Positions 8,212 through 16,230 of a DNA stretch of 51,110 nt are shown here, one piece after another (position 1 is the first letter of the stretch; the number at the start of each line of letters is the position of its first letter). The notes below the pieces were generated by a model that was given only the letters and a program-made list of their open reading frames with translations, was not told the DNA's origin and ran no database searches. The DNA comes from SIG402 sp045639045 (GTDB lineage: Bacteria > Bacillota > Clostridia > Christensenellales > Borkfalkiaceae): contig JAZUCI010000131.1 of assembly GCA_045639045.1 (NCBI GenBank), forward strand, positions 1 through 51,110, written 5' to 3'. The position numbers were made by a program, and so were the translations under genes.

Positions 8212-9018
8212 TTACTTTTTTTCATTGAAATACACTTCCCCGTTATACGAGCCCAAAACACAAATGCCACACGCTTTTTGGAAAATCAATTTTTCGCATC
8301 CCATAACCAAAAGAAAGGAATTTTTAGAAAAGGTTACGCTTACGCTTCCATCGGTATTATACGCTATATCTTTACATAAAAATTGCGCATCCCTACCGAT
8401 AGGGTGTAGGTAAAACTTTTGTTTTTGTACATACACGCATCCTTCCATACCGCAAGCAACCATACAACCCTTATCTATTTGTTGAAGGATATTTAGCGTT
8501 TTCGTTTTTGCCGAATAGGAAAAATATACGCCTAATACGCTTTTTGAGGTATTACTCCTTCCCCCACCTGACAAACAGCCCACCGTTCGCGAGTACAAAT
8601 TGAAAAAACCGTATGCAATTTGGTTTTCCCTATCGTATTCTATGGCGTAGATACTATATGCCTGTATGGAATTTTTTACATAGCGTTCGGTAAAAAGAGC
8701 AATCACCCCTTCGTACCCTTCCGCCTCGTAGTCATAGCCTCTTCTTGCGAAATTAGAATCGCAAACCGCTACGCACTCTTTTTGATAGTAATAGCCGTCG
8801 GGAGGTATTCCTTCCCCTTTTTCCACAATGTCGTTTGCAACGGTTAGCTTAGTATTTTCCCCGCAATAAAACACTTCGCTTTGGTCTTCTTGAGGATGAA
8901 CGTAACGAACGTGAGTAAAGCAGTCGCTACCACTAAAAGCGGCAAAAAAGCTGGGTAGAAACCAAACCAAAAGGCAAATAAACAGTAAAAATCCCACAAG
9001 ACCTACCGCCATCCACAT
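8212..9018 (-). CDS. Hypothetical membrane-anchored extracellular protein
   Basis: A 268-residue protein with an N-terminal hydrophobic segment (about 3-28) and a probably extracellular remainder rich in Cys, Tyr and aromatic residues. No family is recognised. Cys residues occur through the length (for example CLSGGG, GCMVACGMEGCV and CGICV), so disulfides are possible. It follows the M20 peptidase gene by 38 bases. The annotated ATG lacks a ribosome binding site, while the frame stays open upstream to a TAA at 9049-9051. The missing N-terminal residues would read as a plausible basic cap, so the true start is uncertain: a rare start codon or a nonsense change are both possible. Confidence 0.65.
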   Translation of the reverse strand: MWMAVGLVGFLLFICLLVWFLPSFFAAFSGSDCFTHVRYVHPQEDQSEVFYCGENTKLTVANDIVEKGEGIPPDGYYYQKECVAVCDSNFARRGYDYEAEGYEGVIALFTERYVKNSIQAYSIYAIEYDRENQIAYGFFNLYSRTVGCLSGGGRSNTSKSVLGVYFSYSAKTKTLNILQQIDKGCMVACGMEGCVYVQKQKFYLHPIGRDAQFLCKDIAYNTDGSVSVTFSKNSFLLVMGCEKLIFQKACGICVLGSYNGEVYFNEKK

Positions 9019-9056
9019 GCAAAATTTTAAAATGCTTTTGCCTAATCCTTATTCCT

Positions 9057-10382
9057 TCATACGCTTTCGGTGTTTTTCATTACGAATTTATAAAAATCTA
9101 CGGCGGGGGCAAGGCTATCCAGATTTACGTTTTCATCCACCCCGTGCACGCTGCCAAGCTGCGCGTTATCAATTACGAAGGGGGAAAAGCGCAAACAGTT
9201 ATCCGATATCGCGCTGAAAAAGCGGGAATCGCTTGCGGCTGTCATAAGATAGGGCGCGATTGCGGTTTGAGGAAAGACCTTTTTAATCCCTTCGCTAATT
9301 AAAGCGAAAGCGGACGAGGTGTAGTCGGTAAGGGAGGAGGAAACGCCGGGGAATAACACTTCGGTTTCCACGCCGTACTTTTCCGCCACTTTTTTTACCG
9401 CGGCAACGCTATCTTCCAGCCCTTGGTGGTGGGAATAGCGCATATCCGCAATTACGTACGCTTCTTCGGGCAACACGTTTGCCCCGTTTGATCCGCTTGC
9501 CATAGTAAACGCGAGCGTTGTGCGAAGCATTGCCGCCCCTTGGGGGGAAACCGCAGGCAACACCCGTTTTAATACGGGGCGAAATGCGCGGTTATGTTTT
9601 AATAAAAACCGCACGGCGCCCCCTTTCATCCCCTTCCCTATTACGCGGAAGGTTTCGCTTACCGTGGGGGAAAGATAGGTTTGGAACGGACACTTTTTTT
9701 CTACCGCCGCCATAAATTTAGCAAGGCGCACCAAAGGGGTATTTTTACCGGGGGCGGATGCGTGCCCGCCCTTGCCTTTGGCGGTAAATTTTAGGTTGGC
9801 GTATCCCTTTTCCCCTACGCCCACCATGGCGTAATTGCCTAACGCGCCTTTCATAGGCTGCGAAACAATCATACCACCTTCATCTAACACGAAGGAAAAG
9901 CGGATATCCCTTTTCAAAAGTTCCGAAACGATGGTTTGGGCGTGCGCGCCGCCTACCTCTTCGGTACGCGTGGAAACAAAATAAATATCGCGGGCGGGGG
10001 TAAAGCCTGCCGCTATCAACTCCTCTACCGCTTGCAACATGGCAAAAAGACCGCCTTTGGTATCCAGCGTTCCACGCCCCCAAAGCCTTCCTTCCGCCAC
10101 CGTACCCGAAAAGGGCGGATATTTCCAATCCCCCGTGGCTTCCACCACGTCCATGTGGTTCATAAAGCAAACGGGATTTTTACTTTCCTTCCCTTGCCAA
10201 CGAAGAAGCAAGCTGCCCGAAAAATCTTCCACCTTGCAAGTAGAAAACAAGCGGGGGAATTCGGCTTTTAATAGCGTGTGAAAGGCGTAAAACTTGGATA
10301 TATCCGTTTGGTTAGGGGTGGAAACCGTTTCCTTGCGAATCATTGCGGAAAGCCGGGTTGCATATTCGTTTGTTCGTTCCAT
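9057..10382 (-). CDS. M20-family metallopeptidase (carboxypeptidase S / PM20D1-like)
   Basis: Zinc-dependent amidohydrolase/peptidase of 441 residues. The M20 metal ligands are visible: H76 and D78 in NHMDVV, bridging D107 in GRGTLDTKGG, the catalytic pair E141/E142 in TRTEEVGG, D167, and a late H413 in SVHGVDEN. The lid/dimerisation domain lies between about 185 and 300. The closest known subgroup is carboxypeptidase S and PM20D1, which cleave or condense N-acyl amino acids or small peptides; the substrate here is unknown. There is no signal peptide, so it is cytoplasmic. GGAG lies seven bases upstream of the ATG. It sits downstream of the DUF4097 gene on the same strand without a clear terminator between. 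Confidence 0.9.
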   Translation of the reverse strand: MERTNEYATRLSAMIRKETVSTPNQTDISKFYAFHTLLKAEFPRLFSTCKVEDFSGSLLLRWQGKESKNPVCFMNHMDVVEATGDWKYPPFSGTVAEGRLWGRGTLDTKGGLFAMLQAVEELIAAGFTPARDIYFVSTRTEEVGGAHAQTIVSELLKRDIRFSFVLDEGGMIVSQPMKGALGNYAMVGVGEKGYANLKFTAKGKGGHASAPGKNTPLVRLAKFMAAVEKKCPFQTYLSPTVSETFRVIGKGMKGGAVRFLLKHNRAFRPVLKRVLPAVSPQGAAMLRTTLAFTMASGSNGANVLPEEAYVIADMRYSHHQGLEDSVAAVKKVAEKYGVETEVLFPGVSSSLTDYTSSAFALISEGIKKVFPQTAIAPYLMTAASDSRFFSAISDNCLRFSPFVIDNAQLGSVHGVDENVNLDSLAPAVDFYKFVMKNTESV

Positions 10383-10444
10383 AACTTACTCCATTCATTT
10401 CCTTAATCACAAGGAAAATTGTTGTTATTGATTCTTTATTTCCG

Positions 10445-11404
10445 TTAGGGAATTACGCGGATTTCAATATCCCCCGTTCGGCAGGTTACGTTACAAGCGC
10501 CTGCGCCCGCTACGCTTTGGGGTACGCGCTTACGCCCCGTTTTAGTGGTAACGGTGTAAGTTTTGGGGGTTAATAAGGACATTTCCACGTCCCCCGCGCT
10601 GGTTTTTACGTTGTATTCGCCCGCATCACAGCGGGAAATATCTACGTCCCCCGTGGTGGCGGTTATTTTCGTTTCGCCCACGGTTAGAACGTTATTTAGT
10701 TCTACGTCCCCCGTGTTTAAAGCAACCAACAGGCTTTGCGCGGTAACGTTTTCTATTTCTACGTCCCCCGTGGTGGCGTTAACGGTAATCCCGCCCGTAA
10801 CGGTGGCGCGACGGATGGAATAATCCCCCGTTCTGCCTTTTAAGGATAACGATTCTGCATTTCCCGTGAAGGAAATATCCCCCGTGGTTACTTGTAAAGA
10901 AACGTTCTTTGCCGCAGCCGAGTATCGGATATCCCCCGTACTCATTTTTACGCTTACGTTATGAAAGGTAAAATCGCTTGGCACGGTTACGTCCCCCGTA
11001 GTGCCCGTAACGGTTAGGTTTTGGTATTCCCCTTCGGGAAGGTATACGTTTACGTACTGTTTGGCAAAGCGGATGCCGACGTAATCGTACCATTTGCGGT
11101 TATCTTTACGGCTAACGGTTAAAACGCCGTTGACCACTTCTACGCTATACTGAATTTTCTTATCCACGTGACTAACTACGCTTGCGCCCGCGCCCGAAGT
11201 TGCGGAAACCAAACGGACGTCCGTTGCCCCCGCTTCTACCGAAACGGAAGTGAACTGCTGGCTTACTTGAAAGGTTTGTTCCTCAATCTTCGTCATATCG
11301 AATTTTTTAAAATTAAAACCGTTCCCCGCAAGCCCAACGACTGTTAAAAAGATACCCAAAAGGATAAGCGCTAAAGAGATATATATAATTTCTATTTTTT
11401 TCAT
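10445..11404 (-). CDS. DUF4097 beta-helix protein (putative adhesin family)
   Basis: A 319-residue protein with an N-terminal membrane helix (about 5-27) and a repetitive part from about 120 to the end. The motif T-G-D followed by two or three beta-prone residues recurs about nine times at roughly 15-25-residue spacing, with one SAGD and one KTGR variant. This is the layout of the DUF4097/DUF4098 right-handed beta-helix family. Such proteins are found with PadR regulators and HAAS-domain proteins in Firmicutes envelope-response operons; their molecular role is not established. It is the third gene of that operon, four bases after the HAAS gene. Confidence 0.88.
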   Translation of the reverse strand: MKKIEIIYISLALILLGIFLTVVGLAGNGFNFKKFDMTKIEEQTFQVSQQFTSVSVEAGATDVRLVSATSGAGASVVSHVDKKIQYSVEVVNGVLTVSRKDNRKWYDYVGIRFAKQYVNVYLPEGEYQNLTVTGTTGDVTVPSDFTFHNVSVKMSTGDIRYSAAAKNVSLQVTTGDISFTGNAESLSLKGRTGDYSIRRATVTGGITVNATTGDVEIENVTAQSLLVALNTGDVELNNVLTVGETKITATTGDVDISRCDAGEYNVKTSAGDVEMSLLTPKTYTVTTKTGRKRVPQSVAGAGACNVTCRTGDIEIRVIP

Positions 11405-11408
11405 CTTC

Positions 11409-12005
11409 TTATACCCCCTTTTTTACGAAGGCCTTTTTGATACAACGCCAAAACGCTACGCCTACTTTTATCAAACCTTTTGCAATAAACTTGCACGCGT
11501 AATAGGAAGGCAAAGTAAGCCCGATCAGAATCAGCGCCGCGCCCGCAAAGGCAACCCCACTACCCCAAGTAGTGCTTACGCCTAAAATTACGGAATACAC
11601 CAATCCGCCTACGCCCCCGATCCCAAATAGTACGGGTACGGCAAACATAGCCGCAACCCCCGCCCATAAGCTTACGTATAGGGCAAACACAAGCGCAAGG
11701 CCGACAATTAGCAAAATAGCCCATAAGGGAGAGCCGCAAATCAGTAACGCCTTTTCCCCCGCGGTAAGTTTGCGTTTCATCGTAAATTTTTGTTTTAATA
11801 ATTGCAGCAAGGGTGTTTCCGCGGTGATTTGCGCCGCAATTTCTTCCACCGTGCCAACGGCGGCAACCGCTTCCTCCTCGCTCATTCCATCTTCTATTCT
11901 TTCGTCAATCATCTCGCCGTAATATTCCAAAGATTTTTTTACGTCCTCTTCAGGGAATCCCTTCAGCCTAACGGCAAGCGCAATTGTAAATTCATTCTTT
12001 TTCAT
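11409..12005 (-). CDS. DUF1700 / HAAS-domain membrane protein
   Basis: A 198-residue protein. The N-terminal about 60 residues form the HAAS helical domain (the FPEEDVKKSLEYYGEMIDER segment and the MSEEEAVAAVG segment). Three to four hydrophobic segments between about 85 and 180 follow, and a basic C-terminus. HAAS proteins typically sit between a PadR regulator and a DUF4097 protein, as here, and are thought to link the membrane to the regulator. The start overlaps the padR gene by 14 bases, so the two are translationally coupled. Confidence 0.88.
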   Translation of the reverse strand: MKKNEFTIALAVRLKGFPEEDVKKSLEYYGEMIDERIEDGMSEEEAVAAVGTVEEIAAQITAETPLLQLLKQKFTMKRKLTAGEKALLICGSPLWAILLIVGLALVFALYVSLWAGVAAMFAVPVLFGIGGVGGLVYSVILGVSTTWGSGVAFAGAALILIGLTLPSYYACKFIAKGLIKVGVAFWRCIKKAFVKKGV

Positions 12006-12315
12006 CTTCTTCCCCCTTCATTACGAATTGGTAAATGGAAATCATTTCCTTCCATTCTTCGCTAAATTCCTTTAATCTGTTTTTTCCTGCTTGCGTAATC
12101 GTGTAATATCTTCTAAGCCTACCGTTATACTCCGCGCTGCGCACGGTTAAGCAGTTGCTTGATTCTAACCGCCTTAAAATGGGATACAAGGTAGATTCGG
12201 AAATATCTACGTACGGCTTCATCTCCTTAATGATTTGATATCCGTAACTTTCCTCTTTTTTAATTGCCGCAAGCACGCAGATATCCAAAATTCCGCGTTT
12301 CATTTGAATATCCAT
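11992..12315 (-). CDS. PadR-family transcriptional regulator
   Basis: A 107-residue winged-helix repressor of the short PadR-s2 type. The family pattern is clear: KRGILDICVLAAI, SYGYQIIKEM, STLYPILRRLE and a YYTITQAGKNRL wing, then a C-terminal dimerisation helix. AGGAGG lies about six bases before the ATG. It is the first gene of the padR-HAAS-DUF4097 operon. Its promoter contains an inverted repeat over the -10 box, so it probably represses its own operon until a cell-envelope signal relieves it. Confidence 0.93.
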   Translation of the reverse strand: MDIQMKRGILDICVLAAIKKEESYGYQIIKEMKPYVDISESTLYPILRRLESSNCLTVRSAEYNGRLRRYYTITQAGKNRLKEFSEEWKEMISIYQFVMKGEEDEKE

Positions 12316-12358
12316 TTGCTTCCTCCTTTTACTTGAGCGGCTAATACCACCCCTCGCA

Positions 12359-12391
12359 TAATACTATACAACACACAGTATTAATTGTCAA
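12359..12391 (-). promoter_or_regulatory. padR operon promoter with overlapping inverted repeat
   Basis: Minus-strand TTGACA (12386-12391), 17 bp, TATAGT (12363-12368). A perfect 7-bp inverted repeat TAATACT/AGTATTA (12359-12365 and 12377-12383, 11-bp spacer) covers the -10 and part of the spacer, a natural operator for a dimeric repressor such as PadR. Confidence 0.8.
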
Positions 12392-12472
12392 GCGTTTTTT
12401 TAAAAAACTGAAAATTTTTTTGCGAAATGCTTTTTATAAGTAAAGGTTTTCCCCCAAATTTTTAAAAAAAGA

Positions 12473-12501
12473 AGGGCAGGCTATAATTTTAGCCTTGCCC
12501 T
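12473..12501 (-). terminator. Terminator-like hairpin, copy A (distal)
   Basis: Minus-strand stem AGGGCAaGGCTA/TAGCCTGCCCT with one bulged A, short AT loop, then TCTTTTTTT. The arms are shared with the hairpin just after ssrA. Confidence 0.8.
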
Positions 12502-12511
12502 GACGTGGTGG
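12490..12511. repeat. 22-bp direct repeat, copy A
   Basis: Identical to 12650-12671. It covers the TGGTGG (CCACCA on the minus strand) end plus the following 16 bases and one arm of the terminator. On the minus strand it is preceded by a 5-bp stem with a 7-base loop and seven further bases, the spacing of a tRNA T arm and acceptor 3' strand. Confidence 0.85.
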
Positions 12512-12560
12512 TCTTGTGCGTGTAAAATACGCATTAAGACACCGCGTATTATATAGGGCT

Positions 12561-12596
12561 CCCAAAAAGATTTTGTTAAGACAAAAGATTTTTGGG
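12561..12596. repeat. Imperfect inverted repeat
   Basis: Two 16-base arms (12561-12576 and 12581-12596) with loop TAAG and two mismatched positions, A/T-rich. It lies between the two copies of the ssrA 3' flank. Function unknown; it could form a hairpin in a read-through transcript. Confidence 0.6.
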
Positions 12597-12604
12597 AAAA
12601 AGGA

Positions 12605-12661
12605 AGGGCAGGCTTATAGGTCAAGCCGTTGCAACAACGGCGGACGAAATAGCCTTGCCCT
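12605..12661 (-). terminator. ssrA terminator with an enlarged loop, copy B
   Basis: The same AGGGCAaGGCTA / GCCTGCCCT arms as copy A, but the loop holds about 33 extra bases that contain an inner hairpin GCCGTT/AACGGC (12625-12630 with 12636-12641). It is followed on the minus strand by TCCTTTTT. Confidence 0.65.
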
Positions 12662-12671
12662 GACGTGGTGG
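12650..12671. repeat. 22-bp direct repeat, copy B (ssrA 3' end and flank)
   Basis: Identical to 12490-12511. Here the TGGTGG is the true 3' end of tmRNA. Confidence 0.85.
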
Positions 12672-13012
12672 AGCAGTGGGGACTTGCACCCCAGTCTTAC
12701 ACGGATAACCACTGCTTTCTACATACTTATTTTACCTTTTATCCCTTACGGAGGACTTCGGTAAACGGAATTCCCCCGCCGTGAAAAGCGTAAGTGCCGC
12801 TAGCCTTCCGCTTTTAAAAAGGCTTCGCCGTTCCCCGCCGTTTTTCTGATGCCCGACATCCTACCTGCGGGTAGCAGGAGCGGACAACGCAGTTAAGCTG
12901 CGTATGCTAATTCGTTAGAATTTGCGTTTAAATTTAATACCCTTTTTAACGAAGCAGGGCGCTTCGGTATGCTTACAGGGGCGCACCGTGCAATCGAATC
13001 TGCAACTGCCCC
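12666..13012 (-). ncRNA. ssrA: Transfer-messenger RNA (tmRNA)
   Basis: One-piece tmRNA of about 347 nt, which with SmpB rescues stalled ribosomes. The 5' end GGGGCAG pairs with CTGCTCC before the 3' ACCA to form the acceptor stem. The 5' region contains the conserved AGATTCGA. The T arm is TGGGG-TGCAAGT-CCCCA. The tag reading frame is at 12893-12925 and, counting the resume codon GCA, encodes ANSNELAYAA followed by TAA; it ends in the hydrophobic-AA tail that proteases recognise. CCA is encoded. SmpB and RNase R, its partners, lie a few kilobases upstream on the same strand. No strong promoter is seen; a TAATAT -10-like box lies just upstream at 13043-13048. Confidence 0.95.
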
Positions 13013-13017
13013 GTAAA

Positions 13018-13035
13018 ATTCCGCTTGCGCGGAAT
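13018..13035 (-). terminator. Hairpin between yfhO and ssrA
   Basis: A 7-bp stem ATTCCGC/GCGGAAT with a 4-base loop, followed on the minus strand only by TTTAC and then the tmRNA 5' end. It may be a weak yfhO terminator or a structure in a tmRNA precursor. Confidence 0.45.
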
Positions 13036-13039
13036 ATTT

Positions 13040-15772
13040 TTACGATATTATGCGAAGCAAGGGCGGAAATACGAATAGAGCCGCCGCCGTTACCGCGCCC
13101 AAAATAATCAACGCGATATACGAAAGGTTTGCCACGCGTTTGGTATTATACTTGATTTTAAGGAAAAAGGCAAGTAAAATACCGAGCATTGTGAAAATAG
13201 AAACCAAAGCCCCCAGCTTCAAACCGGGCGGAACGTACTTGATGCTGATGCGGTTCTCCCCTTGGATTAAGGGAATTGCCATGAAACCGTCCAGCGCCGC
13301 CGCAACTTTTACGCTTTTGCCGTTTACCTTTGCGGTATACCCCTTTTGATAAGGCACCGCAACGAACAGATAATCCCCGGCGTTTGCCGAAACTTTACCC
13401 GTGTAGGTATTCCCCTTTAAGGCTAAATCCGCGCTTGCCATATTTTGGCACATTTCCTTCATGGCGGAATCCGAAATACCGAACACCGAATAATTTCTAA
13501 GATACGCGTTTTTATTTAAGCGCAGTTCCACCCGAACCGAACAGTTTTCGTATTCGCCCAAGGTTAAAAATCCGTTGTGCAAATTATAGGGGAACCCCCT
13601 GCCGTCCGCAACCAACGCGCCGTTTACGTATACGTCCGCTAAATTATTTGGCCATACGTCCGTACTTGTAAAAATGCCTTGGTCGTACACTTCTAAATAC
13701 AGCGTTTGCTTTTCGGTTACGTTGAAAAAGAAGTTGACGGTAGGATTCGCGCCGCCCGTAGAGCCGATAATATATCCTTCCCCGTTGGGATTAGGTACGA
13801 TAACTGCGTTTTCCCCCTTCCAATCCTTCCATTCGGTAATTAACGGACGGCCTTGGGGGCAAAGCGCGGAATAAATTTTCCTTAAATAGTCTACGCGGTC
13901 GTGCGCAAAAACGTTCGCGCTTTCGCTTAAATTTGCGCTTGTTACCACGCCCAACGGCAAGCAGTAGGGGGTATCTTCTAAATAGTAGTAACTTTCCTTT
14001 TTATCCCAATCGTAGCCGTATACCGTTTGATAGCGCATGGCAAAAAGCGCGTCCGTAAACACCGTTCCCGTATGCGAGCCCACTTCCATCCAGCAAGATT
14101 CGTAGCCGAGTTGCTTGAGTAGGCGCATGGTATCCTTATCCGTCATAGACGTATAGTGCGAAAGGGAATGATACCCCGCCGCACCCGTGTAGTTTACCAA
14201 ATAATTATATCGGCTTTCCTTTACGCGGTAAAAGGATTGCCCCGCGTTTTGATCCGCTTGCGCTTTATCCTTTTCCAAGGCAAGGACGATTTCGTTCGCG
14301 TTTTTAGAGCCCGCGTTTTCCGCCATATAGATACGGGTGGAAAAGGCGCATTCGGAAATAGCAAGGGATAAAACCACCGCGATTAGCGCCGCCTTTTTTA
14401 AAAGCTTAAAGCGATATAGAGCCGCCACGCAAAGACCAAACAGCAGTATCCAGCCGTAATAGGATAAAAAGGCTTCGTACGAAGAAGTATTCCCCATTAA
14501 CGTGCTGGGAAAAGCGGTGAAAAGTTTCACGTTTTTCGTGGACTGCGTTATGGAATACGAAATCACGCCGCCAAGCGCGGTCAGTACGCAAACCGCGGTT
14601 AAAATATGCACCGCAAGTTTGGTTTTTGCGGAAAGAAGGAGTTCTTCCCTCCCCACCCCCTTTTCATCGATAGAAACGAAGCCGAGCGGTTTGGGCGTTA
14701 AACGCGCGCCCGCAATGGCAAGGGGTAAAAAGCAAGGAATAAACGCGTATCTTGCAGGGAACATCATATACGCGCCCAAATGCCATAGGCGATTCGTGGG
14801 TTCGTATATCACCGAAAACAAGGTAAGCGCAAAACATACGTAAAGGGGAACGTCCTTCCTGTTCGCCTTTCCAAAGAAAAAGAAGGGTACCACCGCAAGG
14901 GTGGATAAAAACAAGGGGAAAGAGGTGTTGATATCCGAAGTAATTCCCGCTGATTTGATAGAGGTTAAAAAATCGGTTAATTGCCGCGCGGAGGAGCCGT
15001 ACGCTAACAGTAAGGGAAGGCTTCCCGCTAAAGAAAGCAGTATCCCCAGCGCCGAACTAACCAAAAAACGCGCGGAAATTTCCTTTTTGTTTTGCTTTGT
15101 TGTGGTTACCGCCCATACCCCCGCGTAAAGCAGAATAAACAGCGCAACCATAAAGGTTAAATAAAAGCAAATATACGCAAACGCCACCAAAGCGCATACG
15201 TAAAGGTAGGGTTTTCCGCCGCCAAGGAGTTTGGTAAGCCCCAATAAAAGCAAGGGGAACAAATACACCGCGTCCATCCACAAAAGAATTTGATAATACG
15301 CCATTGCGTAACCGCAACATCCGTAAAAAAGCGAAAGCGCAAGCGCAAATCCCCTAGAAAGGGTAGGATGCGCGTGGCGGAAATAAACGAAGGCGGTAAA
15401 CGCGCCCGCGCACAGTTTTAGTAGCACCAAAATATTGGCAAAATTAGGAATTGCCGTTTTGGGAACGAACGCCACCAAAAGGTGAAAGGGACTGGAAACG
15501 TAATAATAGAATACCCCTAAAAAATTCATACCGCCCGCGTTTTGCGCGCTGTATAATAGGCTGGTTTTCCCCGAAAGTACGTCCTTTAGGTTGCAAAGCA
15601 TGGGAACGACTTGCGAATCCATATCGCACCACGAAATGCTCTTATCCCCAAACGGATACACGCCCTTGCCGTGAAACACCCATAAAATTACGGTGGCTAT
15701 GATAACGGGGGGCAAAAGATAACAAAGCGCGCTTAAAATTTGCTTGGTTTTTTCTTTTGAAACGCGTATCAT
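13040..15772 (-). CDS. YfhO-family membrane protein (GT-C-like)
   Basis: A large polytopic protein of 910 residues with a first membrane helix at about 12-33, roughly a dozen further helices to about residue 500, a soluble extracellular domain, and a last helix near the C-terminus. The first outer loop has acidic residues D43, D50 and D52 in the region GDKSISWCDMD, typical of GT-C transferases. The family is named after Bacillus YfhO, which is needed for glycosylation of lipoteichoic acid; a similar role in decorating an envelope polymer is an inference here. The ATG overlaps the smpB stop by four bases (ATGA), so it is coupled to the trans-translation genes, an unusual partnership. Confidence 0.88.
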   Translation of the reverse strand: MIRVSKEKTKQILSALCYLLPPVIIATVILWVFHGKGVYPFGDKSISWCDMDSQVVPMLCNLKDVLSGKTSLLYSAQNAGGMNFLGVFYYYVSSPFHLLVAFVPKTAIPNFANILVLLKLCAGAFTAFVYFRHAHPTLSRGFALALSLFYGCCGYAMAYYQILLWMDAVYLFPLLLLGLTKLLGGGKPYLYVCALVAFAYICFYLTFMVALFILLYAGVWAVTTTKQNKKEISARFLVSSALGILLSLAGSLPLLLAYGSSARQLTDFLTSIKSAGITSDINTSFPLFLSTLAVVPFFFFGKANRKDVPLYVCFALTLFSVIYEPTNRLWHLGAYMMFPARYAFIPCFLPLAIAGARLTPKPLGFVSIDEKGVGREELLLSAKTKLAVHILTAVCVLTALGGVISYSITQSTKNVKLFTAFPSTLMGNTSSYEAFLSYYGWILLFGLCVAALYRFKLLKKAALIAVVLSLAISECAFSTRIYMAENAGSKNANEIVLALEKDKAQADQNAGQSFYRVKESRYNYLVNYTGAAGYHSLSHYTSMTDKDTMRLLKQLGYESCWMEVGSHTGTVFTDALFAMRYQTVYGYDWDKKESYYYLEDTPYCLPLGVVTSANLSESANVFAHDRVDYLRKIYSALCPQGRPLITEWKDWKGENAVIVPNPNGEGYIIGSTGGANPTVNFFFNVTEKQTLYLEVYDQGIFTSTDVWPNNLADVYVNGALVADGRGFPYNLHNGFLTLGEYENCSVRVELRLNKNAYLRNYSVFGISDSAMKEMCQNMASADLALKGNTYTGKVSANAGDYLFVAVPYQKGYTAKVNGKSVKVAAALDGFMAIPLIQGENRISIKYVPPGLKLGALVSIFTMLGILLAFFLKIKYNTKRVANLSYIALIILGAVTAAALFVFPPLLRIIS

Positions 15773-16224
15773 CTGCCGTATTCCTTGATTTGACGGCGAG
15801 TATCCCGATCCAAATCCCGTTCTTTAATGCTTTTTTTCTTATCTACCACGTTTTTACCGCGGCAAAGGGCAACTTCCACTTTTACCAAGGCATCCTTAAA
15901 ATATAGGCGTAAAGGGACCAAAGTAAAGCCCTTTTCCCCAATTTTGCCCACGATTTTATGGATTTCCCGCTTGTGCAAAAGCAGTTTTCTATCCCGTTTG
16001 GCGTCTTTAGAATTATACGCGCCCGACTTATCGTAAACGGCGATATGCGCGTTTTTTAAGGTTACTTCCCCGTTTCTAACGAAGCAAAAGGAATCCTTAA
16101 TATTCGCGTTGCCCATACGAAGGGATTTTACTTCCGCGCCTTCTAACACGATGCCTGCTTCAAAGGTATCTTCCACAAAATATTCAAAGCGAGCTTGCTT
16201 GTTGTAAGAAATTTCCTTTTCCAT
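15769..16224 (-). CDS. smpB: SsrA-binding protein SmpB
   Basis: A 151-residue RNA-binding protein that brings tmRNA to stalled ribosomes. Family marks are present: YNKQARFEYFVEDTFEAGIVLEGAEVKS near the N-terminus (seen in pieces YNKQARFEY and GIVLEGAEVKS), a basic core KRDRKLLLHKREI, and the C-terminal tail RDLDRDTRRQIKEYGR, which inserts in the empty mRNA channel. It starts six bases after the rnr stop with TAAGGAT as ribosome site. ssrA lies downstream of the next gene. Confidence 0.97.
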   Translation of the reverse strand: MEKEISYNKQARFEYFVEDTFEAGIVLEGAEVKSLRMGNANIKDSFCFVRNGEVTLKNAHIAVYDKSGAYNSKDAKRDRKLLLHKREIHKIVGKIGEKGFTLVPLRLYFKDALVKVEVALCRGKNVVDKKKSIKERDLDRDTRRQIKEYGR

Positions 16225-16230
16225 ATATCC

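Noticed and set aside
12507..12596. A complete extra tRNA gene downstream of ssrA
   Set aside because: The 3' half has tRNA-like spacing, but the loop lacks the T-loop consensus and no matching acceptor 5' strand, D arm or anticodon arm can be folded; only a remnant or tRNA-like tail is supportable.
12516..13107. Short plus-strand open frames in the yfhO-padR interval
   Set aside because: They lie across the tmRNA gene and its flank; the RNA explains the sequence and no ribosome sites are present.
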